NCBI GenBank assembly: GCA_009760855.2
Contig: WPIO01000057.1
Span: forward strand, 2,287,001 to 2,351,000
From: Cristatella mucedo
Taxonomy: Eukaryota; Bryozoa; Phylactolaemata; Cristatellidae
DNA: 64,000 nucleotides
Direction: 5' to 3'
Part shown: in pieces, positions 11,693 to 23,636 of the stretch
Layout of the letters: every line of letters starts with the position of its first letter
How positions within the stretch are numbered: position 1 is the first letter of the stretch
Program-made: the position numbers and the translations under genes
Notes under the pieces: model-generated
Seen by the model: the letters and a program-made list of their open reading frames with translations, nothing else
Database searches by the model: none
Told to the model about the DNA's origin: nothing

Positions 11693-11834
11693 ATGCTCGA
11701 GCGTCTTGGCGAGGCTGAAAAATACGGTGCTGAGATCGCAGCCGTCTGGATCCAGGATTGGGTCGGACGGTTGGACACGTCATTCGGCAGTAGACTGTTC
11801 TGGGACTGGGTCTGGGATGAGAAATTATACCCTG
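11693..11834 (+). CDS. Sulfoquinovosidase-like gene, exon 2 of those visible
   Basis: The acceptor follows a T-rich tract (TTATTTTCGCAG) and the exon ends at CCTG before GTGAGT (phase 1). It encodes residues 51-97: an amphipathic helix, then WIQDWVG and SRLFWDWVWDE. Q71, R84 and W87 match the Q-x12-R-x2-W spacing of sulfoquinovosidases, whose Arg and Trp contact the sulfonate. Ordinary alpha-glucosidases of GH31 lack this arrangement. The preceding intron is 11.5 kb and the next is only 202 bp. Confidence 0.93.
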
Positions 11835-12036
11835 GTGAGTGCTGCTGTGCCTATTGCTTACAGCACTGGCTTCTAGCAGTCTTTTTTTCGAAGACCAGAG
11901 TAGGAGGCATACCGAAAAGTAGGAGGCATACCGAAAAAAGGAGCTCAACGTGTCTCTTACGGCAGGGCTAGTTTATATTTGCACGTGGCTGGCTTCTTAG
12001 CATACCGTTGTTGGTCATCCATAACTTTCCCACCAG

Positions 12037-12255
12037 GCCTTGATGTCGTGATCCAGAATTTGGCAAGCAATGGCGTCGGAGTAATGGCCTACATTAACCC
12101 ACACTTAAACGTCAACGGTACTCTCTTCAAGATAGCCTATGAGAATGGATACTTGATACAAAACGTGCAAGGTGGTCCCTACGTTGCGGATTTCGGGGAA
12201 TTCTACTGTGGTACTGTCGACTTGACGAACCCGGCTGCTCTTCGCTGGTATAAAG
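12037..12255 (+). CDS. Sulfoquinovosidase-like gene, exon 3 of those visible
   Basis: The acceptor is CCACCAG and the exon ends TATAAAG before GTGAGC (phase 1). It completes the split Gly codon and encodes residues 98-170, including VMAYINPHL (a barrel strand) and FGEFYCGTVDLTNP. These segments match the bacterial enzymes closely. The frame is uninterrupted and the exon is moderate in GC. Confidence 0.94.
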
Positions 12256-12842
12256 GTGAGCCTAAAACGTGCAGAAAAATAGCAATGGCTGCAAAAATCG
12301 TCCCTCCAGTTGAAGTTCTAGTGTTGGTCCAAGCTGTCGCATGATTCACTCTCGTGATTTTGCTTTTGTATGTGTTTCCACTAAACGGTTCGTTAAGCAT
12401 CACGACAAATTTTCTGGTAGATAACGTGTGCGCTTACCTGAATATATTCATCACATATTTGGAACACTGGGTTACCTATATGTCTAAAAAAATGCCGCCA
12501 CTCTATTAAGGGCTTTCTCTAGACAGGCCTCCGAATTATTAAGATCTCAGCTGAAGCCCAACCAGAATTTAGGGTAAACTACATTGGTAACTTAAGGCGT
12601 GTGCCTAAGATCGGTCCACACTTATGTAGTAGAAAATTAGTACTTAAAGACAACAGTTCCGCAATCGTGAAATTTTTTCTTTTAAATAAAGAGAATGTAA
12701 GGGTGTGGCTCAAATGTTACTTAGTTCTCACGGGGATTCGTCATGTGAAGGGCCATGATAACCGAGGAGACACGATGTTCTTTCTTCATGACCGAGGTTA
12801 TGTTTTTGAATTCTGCACCGGACGATCCATTATTGCTAACTG
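12256..12842. other. Intron sequence, nothing recognised
   Basis: Start of the 5.6-kb intron after exon 3. No element seen before the SINE-2 fragment. Confidence 0.55.
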
Positions 12843-12907
12843 TAAGTGGTGGTGATAGCTCCAAGGCTCTTCTACCTCTGTAGGAATGAGGCTGTTAAAC
12901 CACCTAA
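12843..12907 (+). mobile_element. SINE-2 3' fragment
   Basis: GTGGTGGTGATAGCTCCAAG to GAGGCTGTTAAACCACCTAA match the end of SINE-2. The tRNA head is missing. Confidence 0.65.
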
Positions 12908-12954
12908 TGTTTAATTGAATTTAGACTACGCATAGGCCACAGACAGACCAATAG

Positions 12955-13095
12955 GGGCACTGGAGGGGGCACTGGAGGGGGCACTGGAGGGGGCACTGGA
13001 GGAGGCTTTGGAGGGGGCTTTGGAGAGGGCTTTGGAGGGGGCACTGGAGGAGGCACTGGAGGGGGCTTTGGAGGAGGCACTGGAGGGGCATTGGA
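12955..13095. repeat. G-rich minisatellite, 12-nt based unit
   Basis: Tandem GGGGGCACTGGA and variants with GGCTTTGGA, in register as multiples of 6 and 12. It reads as a Pro-Val/Pro-Lys repeat on the minus strand, but no start, splice or other gene context supports a protein. Confidence 0.93.
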
Positions 13096-13775
13096 GCTCG
13101 GCAAGAGCAGGGTGAAATTTTAGGCGAATCTGAGGGATGCCTGACCATGACCAGTCGTCGGGCCGTAGTCAAACGGGCACCTTGGAGCTCGGTACTTGCA
13201 CAAGCTCAACTCATCTACGGCAATAAGAGAATAACAAACAAGGCTTGCTCGTAATGTCCATTATCAGCCTTAGGCGTGCAAGGAAAGGCAAGAAAGCAGC
13301 CTCGCTCGCTTCCAGCTAGTCTAACCTAACTCCAGTTGATGGAATTCTTTGCAATCTTGCACTTTTGTAGCTGCGGCACCAGTTAAACCAGCCAAATTGC
13401 GGGCATTAGTTAAAATTCTTGATTATGCGATAATTTATTGCCAAGGCTCTATACAAAGCAGGCGCCCTGAACTAGGCAGGGAGTCAGCATTCGAGACTTA
13501 AGGCACTGGCGTTGGAGTCGACGACGTGAGCTCTAGGCCACCGAGCCGTCGGTGCAAGTCGTGGCCGCTGTCGAACTCCTGCAACCGCTCCCTGCTCTTA
13601 AATAGACTTGTCTGCATTATGGAGATGCATTTGATATGCTAAGTTATGAGCGCTATGTCGTCGCAGCCGTGTTTCTGCTACTTTCGGCATACCTGCATGC
13701 ATTGGCTCAGTGCCTAATGATCATGTCATTGCCTAAGTCTCGAACGATCGCTATGCAGTTTTTTGCACAGTCACA
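13096..13775. other. Intron sequence, nothing recognised
   Basis: From the minisatellite to the LINE-A tail. Moderate GC, no open frame of note. Confidence 0.55.
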
Positions 13776-14778
13776 ATAATAATTAATAATTATTATAATT
13801 CACTTGATAAAGCGCCCTCAGAGAACCTAATCTCTCTCTAGGCGCTTTACATTTGCTGTAAAGTGAAATGCAATTGAATGGTAAGTAGAATTATGCTTGA
13901 AAAACAAACGAAATGAATAATATGGTTAGGGGTGACATGCACAGGGTCAGCATGCAAATGTAACCACATTGGCATGCTGACCCTGTGCATGTGTGGCAGT
14001 ATGCACAGTGTCAGCACGCATAAGCACATCGAGGACAAATCACAGGGACCCACTAAATGCTATCCTAAATAGGTGTGTTTTTAGGTTCCTTTTAAATGTG
14101 GTCAGGTCAGGGGATGTTCTGACGCAGGTCGGGAGGGAGTTCCAGGCTTTGGGAGCATATGAACTAAATGCACGGTCTCCAAAGGATTGAAGGTTTGTAC
14201 GAGGTATTTCTAGACTGTTGAATTCCAAAAAGCGGGTGGCACGATGCTTGGCCTGATGGGGTAGTATATCTGAGAGATAGGCTGGAGCCATAGAATGAAG
14301 GGACCTAAAAGTGAGGGACAAAACCTTGAAGTCAATCCGTTGCTTGACTGGTAGTCAGTGCAGGTCGGCGAGAAGTGGAGTAATGTGGCAACTGCGACGC
14401 TCACGGCAGACAAGTCAAGCTGCCGAGTTTTGCACCAGCTGCAATCGCCTGATTGCACATGCTAGGTCAGTAAGCAGTGAGTTGCAGAAGTCGAGACGGG
14501 ATGTCACGAATGCATGGACCAACTTAGATGTGGTATCTTTATCTAAACAAGCCCGAATTTTAGCAATGTTATGAAGCTGAAAATAGGCGGATTTGACTGT
14601 GGGGCTGATATGATCGTCTAACGGGGGGGGGGGTCGCTTTGGAATATGACACCTAGATTTCGAGCTGATTCAACTGGAGATATGCTGGCAGAGCCAATTT
14701 TGAGAGTCAACCTTTCCAATCTCTGGATCGCACTTTGTTTGCCCATAACTAGTAAGTTAGTTTCATCATTGTTAAGTT

Positions 14779-14988
14779 TTACATGCTTACATGACTCGAA
14801 CCGGCGGCCTAAGCAGTGAAGTGCAAGCACCTTACTATCGGCAAGGCTGTGTACTGGCAGCACATATTAAAATACACTCCCCTCGACCCAGACTAGCTAC
14901 CCAACCACTCCATACAGACAGAGGCTTTCTCTACAACCATGTCAGCCTAGTGCTGTTGCTCAGCGCACTGGGTCTCAGCGCTCTGTCA
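14779..14988 (-). mobile_element. Foreign insertion in LINE-A with tRNA-like head
   Basis: About 210 bases replace roughly 12 codons of the reverse transcriptase. On the minus strand, AGTAAGGTGCTTGCACTTCA and GCCGCCGGTTCGAGTCATG give an A-box-like and a near-perfect B-box sequence near one end. Probably a short SINE or part of one; only this copy was seen. Confidence 0.45.
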
Positions 14989-15571
14989 TCAATGCATGCA
15001 GCTAGTGAGTTTAGAGAATTTGAGGTGCTCGAAGGCTGGGAGGCATCAAAGCAAAGGTACAACTGAGTGTCATCCGCATAGAAGTGAAAGCCTAGATTGT
15101 GCTTGGCAATCTCATCAGCAAGAGGCAGAGTATAAACCGTGAAAAGAACCGGACCTAGCACTGAGCCCTGAGGTACTCCATATTTCAGAGGTACTTCAGA
15201 TGATCTTTGTCCATTCACGTCAACACTCTGGAGTCTCCCACTGAGATAGGACCTGAACCACTGCCGACCAGTGCCAGTGATGCCCAGGCGAGATGAGAGG
15301 CGCTCTAGAAGAACTTTGTGATCGATGGTATCAAAAGCTGCCGAAAGATCAAGCAAAACAAGCAGAGACACTCTACCCATGTCTGCATTCCTAAGTAGGT
15401 CGTTGTATACCCGAAGCAATGCTGACTCTGGGGAGTGATAGCTCTAAAGCCAGACTGGAACTTACTAGCAAGGTGTGAGGTTTCAATATACGAGTTCAGC
15501 TGGTCTGCCACGACCCGTTCGAGTGTCTTTGATAGGAATGGTAGAAGGGAAACTGGGTGGTAGTTGCTCAA
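14931..15571 (-). pseudogene. LINE-A reverse transcriptase pieces
   Basis: Two overlapping frames cover [53 protein letters not shown] and [15 protein letters not shown] frameshift near 15420 separates them, and the downstream frame ends inside the foreign insertion. Further C-terminal pieces lie at 14040-14321 and 14618-14785. Confidence 0.85.
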
Positions 15572-15829
15572 GTTCTCTTGGTCAAGTGTAGCTTTCTTGA
15601 GAAGTGGCCTGACTACAGCTTTTTTAAAGGTGCTGGGACATGACCTGAGGCTAATGACATATTAATAATGTTAGTTATGCATTATTGCACAAGATCCTTC
15701 GCGATTAACAGCAAAAATTGGCCACGTCGGTGTGGCTCTTCCATGGTTTGAATCATACTAGTCTGATCATCATGGCCAGGCCATTTTCAGTTGTGGCCAG
15801 TTTAATCAAACAGATATATAAAAATAATA

Positions 15830-15966
15830 AATAAAATCATTTGTATAGCACCCGAAGAGAATATAATCTCTATTCAGGCGCTTCCATATGCTTCCTGGCT
15901 CAAGCCCACGACCTCAACCAGACCTTGGTCGAGGTGAGCCCCTTAATCGCTGGACCAAACCAGTCT
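15830..15966 (-). mobile_element. SINE-1 copy (tRNA-derived)
   Basis: On the minus strand: CTGGTTTGGTCCAGCGATTA (A-box region), a GTCGTGGGCTTGAGCC B-box region, then the LINE-A-like tail ending AATGATTTTAT. Confidence 0.85.
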
Positions 15967-16059
15967 ACAATTTACTAGCCGCTCTACGAGGTTCAGGCGT
16001 CATCGAGCGTTGACTGAGACTAGCACCATTGCTAGTGCTGTGTTTTCGTCCAAGTCCTA

Positions 16060-16335
16060 ACCGGAACTACTGTCCTGCTGCCGACTATAGCATATCCTTT
16101 CCGGCAGTCTTGAGCTGCTACTTTCATGTTACTCACTATCTCAACTGTTCTACTGATTCCGCTAGGCTTCCAGTGTTCTCTTTGTTGCGTGAGATGAAGT
16201 TGGTTGACTACCAAGTACGTACCAAAAGCAGCTTAGGCTGTGAGTGCGCTACAAAAACTCTCTTGCGTAACACCCACAAAGTCTTTGGGGCATTGTGGAG
16301 TTACAGATGGAGATACGTTACATTACATTATTTAG
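16060..16335 (+). mobile_element. LINE-B 3' fragment, sense
   Basis: CTGCTGCCGACTATAGC, GCGTGAGATGAAGTTGGTTG, TTAGGCTGTGAGTGCGCTAC, GTGGAGTTACAGATGGAGAT and an ACATTACATT tail. Confidence 0.85.
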
Positions 16336-16989
16336 AAGCCGCACACTGTTCTTGTAACAACATGAACCCAGAGCCTTTGAGTCGCGTTTGGTGATGATGG
16401 CCACTCCACCATACTAAGGGGCTCTCTGTTCTTCTGTGACCACCACAAAGAAACGGCTACTTGAGTCCAAATTTAAGGCCAAGAGCCGTAGACATACAGG
16501 GAAGCCCAAGCACCATTGTGACCGAGGTAGTAAATAGTCGGCACGTTACGCAAGCCAGATTGAATTGACCCTGGAGATCGTTAGCGTTTCCTGAGTTACT
16601 GCCAATTGGAAATGACTATGCCGTAGTTTACAGCTGTAGCAAATCTTTGCGGAGAACTCACGATTTATTAGTCATTAAGTTGCTTTGATGGTGCCAATTG
16701 AATTTTAAACCTTGGCCATTTCTACGTACACCACTAGTGGCTATTGAATAGGTAGTTCTAAACTAACTACATGAGCTCGACATGGTTTAGGTCCTGGATT
16801 CTTCATTGCAGCTGCGGTAGTAGCCAAACACTCGGAGACATTCGTCAAACCGGTAGCTTCAAGCTACTGTAGTTATTCTGCAGCCCACCAATTAGTAACA
16901 CTTTGATTATATATGAGTACATAAATGAACTGATCAGTTTAACTATCGGTTAACTACCATGTGGAATGGCTATAATAATAATGTCTCTA
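16336..16989. other. Intron sequence, nothing recognised
   Basis: Between two LINE-B fragments. No repeat or exon recognised. Confidence 0.55.
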
Positions 16990-17185
16990 ATAACAATAAT
17001 AACTGAATGGCTCCTAGTCTTTAAGCGTAGGCATATAGCAGCTAATTTATTGTCTGTTGAGAACCTGAGGGCAAGAGGAGACTGAAACTGGGGCATCAGT
17101 TTGGCAAGGTATGAAGGTGTCAAACCACTGCTGGCCTCGTGGATTAGCGTAAGAGCTTCATTCCTAATCTGTTGATGAACCCATA
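16990..17185 (-). mobile_element. LINE-B fragment, antisense
   Basis: Minus-strand match to the C-terminal domain (counterparts of RALRSCVDNKLAVPYLRLKT and ARHGLAPSYLAELLHQF). Confidence 0.75.
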
Positions 17186-17348
17186 CTATTTCCGTGGAAA
17201 AACCGAGGCATGAAGCAAGCGACGGCCAGAATAGCTGTTGGTTGCGTATGTACATGCAGGTGTACGATCATCTTGCAATATAAATACACCAATATAAAAT
17301 ATTGGGAGTCACCCGTAGGACCATTAGCAATCGAGCCTTTTGCATAGG

Positions 17349-17507
17349 GAAGCCGTGATGGCACACTTGGTAGGGTGGTTGACCGAGGTCGTCTTGAGGT
17401 AGGGGGTTTGAATCCTTCGGTGGTTGATCCTTTATCGCCGCTGCAAGCGGTGGTGACAGCCGTCAAGGCTCTCCTGTCACTATGCAAAGCCGGCTGTTAA
17501 ATCGGCT
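17349..17507 (+). mobile_element. SINE-2 copy (tRNA-derived)
   Basis: AGCCGTGATGGCACACTTGG, B box GGGTTTGAATCC, body and GGCTGTTAAATCGGCTAG. Lies about 340 bases before the exon holding the nucleophile. Confidence 0.88.
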
Positions 17508-17849
17508 AGTGTTATTATTATAGTCAACTTTCAACCGTCGGTTAAAAAGTGTAATAGGTATATAATGTAATATATATAATGTAAATAATGTTCGTTAATT
17601 AATTCCAACTTCAAATAGCTCAACTAAAATTTAGCCAATCCGTATAAAGATTGCTTGCATGTAGACGGACGGCGTTTCGGCCAATATTCGACACATCCAT
17701 TTTAAGTCTTTTCAGTCCATGAAACGATTATATGAAGCTTGCTTTAGCAAGAAAATTCCATGTACCCCACCAATGTTTTAGCTCGCTGGATGCTCGCCCT
17801 GTCAGCGATGAAGTTTGTTGCTCATGAAAAATACTCGTCACGCATGCAG
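17508..17849. other. Intron end before the nucleophile exon
   Basis: AT-rich sequence ending in the acceptor CGCATGCAG. No element. Confidence 0.55.
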
Positions 17850-18071
17850 ATATCATCAAAAAGAACCTGATAGACTTCGGCTTTTCTGGATGGATGGCCG
17901 ACTTTGGAGAATACCTGCCAACGACTGGTGTCGTGTATTATGACGGTAGCTCTGCAGCTGATGTAATGCACAACAAGTTCCCTGTGCTGTGGGCTCGAGC
18001 TAACCGAGAGGCCGTCGAAGAAGCAGGAGCACTAGGAAGGGTCTGCTTCTTCATGAGATCGGGATTCACAG
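17850..18071 (+). CDS. Sulfoquinovosidase-like gene, exon 4 of those visible, catalytic nucleophile
   Basis: The acceptor is CGCATGCAG and the donor is GTGAAA after TTCACAG (phase 1). It encodes residues 171-245, starting with the split Asp codon and DIIKKNLIDFGFSG. WMADFGEYLP holds the nucleophile D188. The loop after it (TTGVVYYDGSSAADVMHN) is two residues longer than in E. coli YihQ. The exon ends with CFFMRSGFTG, the family's strand leading to the acid/base loop. Confidence 0.95.
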
Positions 18072-18364
18072 GTGAAATAAATGAAGACGATTGGTTGGCT
18101 GTCACCAGTCGCACTTGGCCACCGTTGGCAATATTGAGAAATGCTTGCACCACGGTTTCCCCCTCTGCGGTTTGCTACAAGCCTACTTGCGTGCTAGCTC
18201 TTCCAATCGACGATCCTACTCTTTTCGGTCTATCTGTCTGTCTCGCTCGCACCCCATCATTCTATCTTGCACTTCTTTTATCTTCTATCAATCTCTCTTT
18301 CTCTATATCTCTCTTTCTCTTGCACTCGTAACGTCAGTAACTCCCTCTCTGTAGACCTGTAATT

Positions 18365-18890
<526 letters not shown>

Positions 18891-19060
18891 CTGTTGTGCG
18901 GCCCTCTTTCTAAATTTGTCTCTCTTGCTCCCACTGTAGCTCTCCATCTCTTGTTTCCTTATATTAACAATGCTGCACATTGCAGCTCTATCAAGCTTAC
19001 CGTAAACTGCTCCTTGGCAGTTGGCTGTCAAGTTTTTTCAAGCCAACTACTTTACTTTAG

Positions 19061-19297
19061 GGACGCAGAACTACAGCACTCTCCTTTGGGCCGGTGACCA
19101 GAATGTCGACTTCAGTTTGGACGACGGCCTACCGTCCACCATTCCAGCTGCACTCTCGCTTGGGATGAGTGGTTTCACAATGACCCACTTCGACATCGGT
19201 GGCTATACGAGCGTCATGTCATTGATACGCAGTAAAGAGCTACTGCTGCGGTCGGCCGAGGCAGCGGTATTTACTCCGGTCATGAGGACGCACGAAG
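19061..19297 (+). CDS. Sulfoquinovosidase-like gene, exon 5 of those visible, acid/base
   Basis: The acceptor is TTTACTTTAG and the donor is GTGAAG after CACGAAG (phase 1). It encodes residues 246-324. AGDQNVDFSLDDGL contains the general acid/base D257. HFDIGGYTSV contains Y293, the last residue of the sulfonate set. The exon ends at VMRTHEG, the conserved end of the barrel core. The long CT/GT microsatellite of the preceding intron ends about 170 bases upstream. Confidence 0.95.
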
Positions 19298-20334
19298 GTG
19301 AAGGCTTCCAGACCGGGCTGCCACCGAGCTTGGCCGATGGCTGAGGTGCCGAGGGTGGCCATATGCATGCTTGAATAATAACGATAGTAGGTCTAATAAC
19401 GATAGTAGGTCTTTCGATGACCGCCTCAAAAGGACCAAATCTCTATTACGCGTGTGCTGCGTCTGGTTAGTAGGTAGAATCAGCTATTTCTTCCACACAC
19501 CCCCCACCACCGGCAGGGAGGCTAAGGGAACTCGGATGTGACAGGACGAGCCCTTCGTTAGCCTTGCATGGCAGTGGCTTGTCAGTCTAGCAGACTGGCC
19601 CACAACGGAGACTTGCTTGGTGAAGGAGGCGGGTTGGTGGCGAAGGAAGTAGGTCCAACCGTTTACGCTGAGGCGAAAGGGCAGAAGCTCTACCTTGCTG
19701 CTTGCAGCATCGCTGTACGTAGCCTGTCGGTAACTATAGGTAATGTTCCGGAGCGACTCATTAGAGCCGTTGAAAAAATAGGTGCAGGCCTGTGAGAGGC
19801 CAGACTAACTTGTCAGCACTGAATACCAAGTGATATTGCCAACTTCGCTGGCGTACCGCATACTGCTGTTTCACTTTGTGCTAGAGTGGCCGAGTCACTT
19901 CATGAGCACTGTTGTTTTGTTTTGCTTTGCGACTATGCCTAAGATCCTAGTTCGGCTATTTGGCAATCGGGCAAATTCGCGAGGGCCATCGCCGGCAAGT
20001 CTGCCAAACCTGTAGCAGCTTCCAAAGAATTAAAGGCGTCGTTAGCGAAATAAAAGACCGCTGGAACGTTCTCTCAGCTCCCTTCACACTGTAGCAGTGT
20101 TAAGAAGACGTGTTGTGAAGCCTGTCAGCAGAGGTATCGGCTACCCAGCAAACAGTTACTGCATTTCTCGGCGCCAATCTAGTCTTACAGCAGCTAGTTG
20201 CATATCAAAATCTAAGCACTATTTCTGAGGACTCCCATAGAAGATACCGTATTGCTTTCTTCCGCTATGGCCTAATAAAGTAAAAATGCTATGCCAATGT
20301 ATTGAACGGCAGACCTCACATGGCTCTTGCAAAT
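19298..20334. other. Intron sequence, nothing recognised
   Basis: Begins with donor GTGAAG. A direct repeat of about 20 bases (AATAACGATAGTAGGTCT) lies at 19376-19412. No exon found. Confidence 0.55.
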
Positions 20335-20665
20335 TTCTAATAATAATAATAATTATTATGCATTTGATACAACGCCCTCAGAGAACTCAATCTCTTTCTA
20401 GGCACTTTACATCTGCTGCAAAGGAAGCACGGTTGAATGTTTAGTGGGAGCATTCTCGATAAGAAACAAGAATAATAATGGTTAGGGGGTTACATGCTCA
20501 GAGTCAGCATGCAAGTTTTGTAAGTGGCAGCAAGCACAGTGTCAGTAAGCATAAGCACATTGAAAATTCACAGGGACCCACTGGATTCTGTGATAAATAG
20601 CTCTGTTTTTAGTTTTTTTTTAATGTAGACAAGTCAGGAGATACCGTGACGAAAGTCATGCTTGG
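20335..20665 (-). mobile_element. LINE-A 3' fragment
   Basis: ATT-rich tail, stem-loop region, 3' UTR and the last codons, ending where CAAGTCAGGAGATACCGTGA leaves similarity. Antisense in the last intron of the sulfoquinovosidase gene. Confidence 0.82.
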
Positions 20666-20958
20666 TCAGTCGAGGCTATCATGAAGTCGAGCACTGTTGT
20701 GGAATTTTCCAAGACCCAGTGAACGGCAGCACCTCGGTGGCGTGGTACTGGCCGAGCAGCGCCCAAGCCGCATCTCGGTAGTACCCCTAGTGTAGTGGCT
20801 CAGTCGTGCGTGTTGGCACATGTAGCCGAAGAGAGCCTAAGAGGCGGCGGTGTAGTCATAAGTAGCAGTGATTTCGAGAAGTGAGCAAGATGGCGGGAGC
20901 CTACATATATAGCAGCAGTCTTGTAAGGCGCTCAGGAGTTTGAGGCTTTAAGAAGTGG
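20666..20958. other. Intron sequence, nothing recognised
   Basis: Somewhat GC-richer than its surroundings, leading into the GA repeat. Confidence 0.5.

Positions 20959-21312
<354 letters not shown>

Positions 21313-21393
<81 letters not shown>
21313..21393. repeat. (GT)n microsatellite
   Basis: About 40 GT units joined to the GA tract by ATTGTAT. Confidence 0.97.
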
Positions 21394-21394
<1 letters not shown>

Positions 21395-21498
21395 TTGCCC
21401 TTCACAATTAAATCTCGCCCGTTGATCGAGCGAACTGGCTTGAGTTCGTTTGAGTGCAGAGTAACATTTCGACGAGGATACGCCCACACCAGGTATGT

Positions 21499-22980
21499 TA
21501 TAATAATAATAATACACTTGATAAAGCACCATCGGAGAACTCAACCTTTTTTTAAGTGGTTTAAACTTGCTGCAAAGGGTAAATCTAATGAATGTTAAGT
21601 AATATCATGCTTCATAAACAACATGAATAACATGGTTAGGGGTGACATGCACAGGGTCAGCATGCAAGTGTGGTTAGTGCCAGCATGCAGTGTCAGCATG
21701 CATAGGCACAAGAAAGACGAATCTCAACGACCCACTAAATGCTGTCCTAAATAAGTGTTTTTTAAGTTCTTTTTAAATGTGGTCAAGTCAGGGGATGTTC
21801 TGACGCAGGTTGGAAGTGAGTTCCTGGCTTTGGGAGCATACGAGCTAAATGCCCGGTCTCCAAAGAAACTGTTGGATTCAGAATAGCGGCTGGTACGATG
21901 CTTGGCCTGGTGGGGAAGTAGATCTGAGAGATAGGCTGGAGCCAAAGAATGAAATGACCTAAAAGTGAGCGACAAAACATTGAAGTCGATCCGTTGCTTG
22001 ACTGGCAGCTAGTGCAGGTCGACGAGAAGTGGTGTGAGTGGCAACTGCGACCCTCACGACAGACAAAATTAGCTGCAGAGTTTTGCATCAGTTGTGCTGC
22101 GCCTGATTGTACATGCTGGTAGGCTAGGAAGGTGAGAGTTACAGAAGTCAAGACGGGGTGTCTCAAATGCATTTATCAACTTGGATTTGCTATCCTTATA
22201 TAAAAAAGCCCGAATTGTCATTATGTTTTGTAGCTGAAAGTAGGCAGACTTGATTGTGCAGCTGATGTGGTCGTCTAACTTCAGGGCACTCTTGAAAATG
22301 ACGCCTACATTTCATGTAGATTGTGCAGAAGATATGCTGGCAGAGCCGATTTTGAGCGTTAACCTATCCAATTTCTAAATCGCACCTGGTTCGCCCATAA
22401 GTAGTAGCTTAGTTTAATCATCATTTAATTGATGTAAATTTGCTGCCATCCATGTGTGGATGTCATCAATACATCAAGCAAGGGAGTTGAGAGAATTTGA
22501 GGTGCTCGATGGCTCGGAGGGATCAAAGCAAAGGTACAACTGAGTGTCATCCGCATAGAAGTGAAAGCCTAGATCGTGCTTGGCAATCACACCGGCAAGA
22601 GCGATAGTATAAACCGTGAAAAGAACGGGACCAAGCACAGAGCCTTGAGGCACCCCATATTTCAGAGGATCCACGGATGATCTTTGTCCATTCACGTCAA
22701 TACTCTGGAGTCTCCCACTGAGATAGGACCTGAACCACTGCAGAGCAGTGCCAGTGATGCTCAAGCAAGATGAGAGTCGCTCTTGAAGATCTTGGTGATC
22801 GATAGTATCAAAACCTGCAGAAAGATCGAGCAAAACAAGCAGAGACACTCTAACCATATCTTGGATTCCTAAGTAAGTCGTTGGACACCGTAAGTAGCAC
22901 GGATTCTTTGGAGTGATTAGCTCAAAGCCAGACTGGAACTTACTAGCAAGGTTTGAAGTTCAATATAAATATATTTTGAC
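21499..22980 (-). mobile_element. LINE-A copy, antisense, 5'-truncated
   Basis: ATT tail, 3' UTR and reverse transcriptase as far as the [10 protein letters not shown] region, with frameshifts and small deletions in the C-terminal part. It follows the GA/GT microsatellite by about 100 bases. Confidence 0.9.
22474..22857 (-). pseudogene. LINE-A reverse transcriptase piece
   Basis: An open stretch of 127 codons holds [36 protein letters not shown] and [14 protein letters not shown]. The Asp pair is kept, but the surrounding copy is broken. Confidence 0.85.
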
Positions 22981-23166
22981 GATCGGCTCTGCATTGCAAC
23001 GCAACAGTGAAGCTTTCTGTGATTTTCCTTGACCGTAAAGTAGCACTAAATATAGATTGGTCATACGAGATTAAGTTATAGATCATCTTAGCAGTTTATC
23101 CCAAAGCAACTTCGAGTCTCTAAAAACAGCACAGGTTGTCCTTAGTTTGGAAACCTGACGATTCAG

Positions 23167-23418
<252 letters not shown>

Positions 23419-23636
23419 AGAGGTTCTGAGCTCAAATAATTTGTAACTTTCAGATTAACGCGAAAAGCTTTCGTTGCACTCTGTGGCTAAGGTGCACCTT
23501 CCTGCTCAATCCTCAGTCCGGTAGCGATTCGGTGCCGCCAATGATCCACTTCTCGACAGTCGTAAACTGAGCGACTCAGCCTTGGCCGATTTACTTTTCG
23601 TGACCTTGACTCGACCGCACCGGATTCGGTTGGCAG

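Larger units (their letters stand above)
13776..15690 (-). mobile_element. LINE-A copy, longest on the minus strand, interrupted
   Basis: Tail at 13776-13800, 3' UTR, then reverse transcriptase back to the segment before [20 protein letters not shown], so it extends farther 5' than the 3511 copy. It carries an inverted duplication in the 3' UTR (13936-13991). A foreign piece at about 14779-14988 replaces the IRSWMAANFL codons. It lies in intron 3 of the sulfoquinovosidase gene. Confidence 0.9.

Noticed and set aside
12904-13172. Proline-rich frame (PPVPPPKPPP) on the minus strand
   Set aside because: It is the reverse reading of the G-rich minisatellite in an intron. No start context, splice sites or flanking coding sequence.
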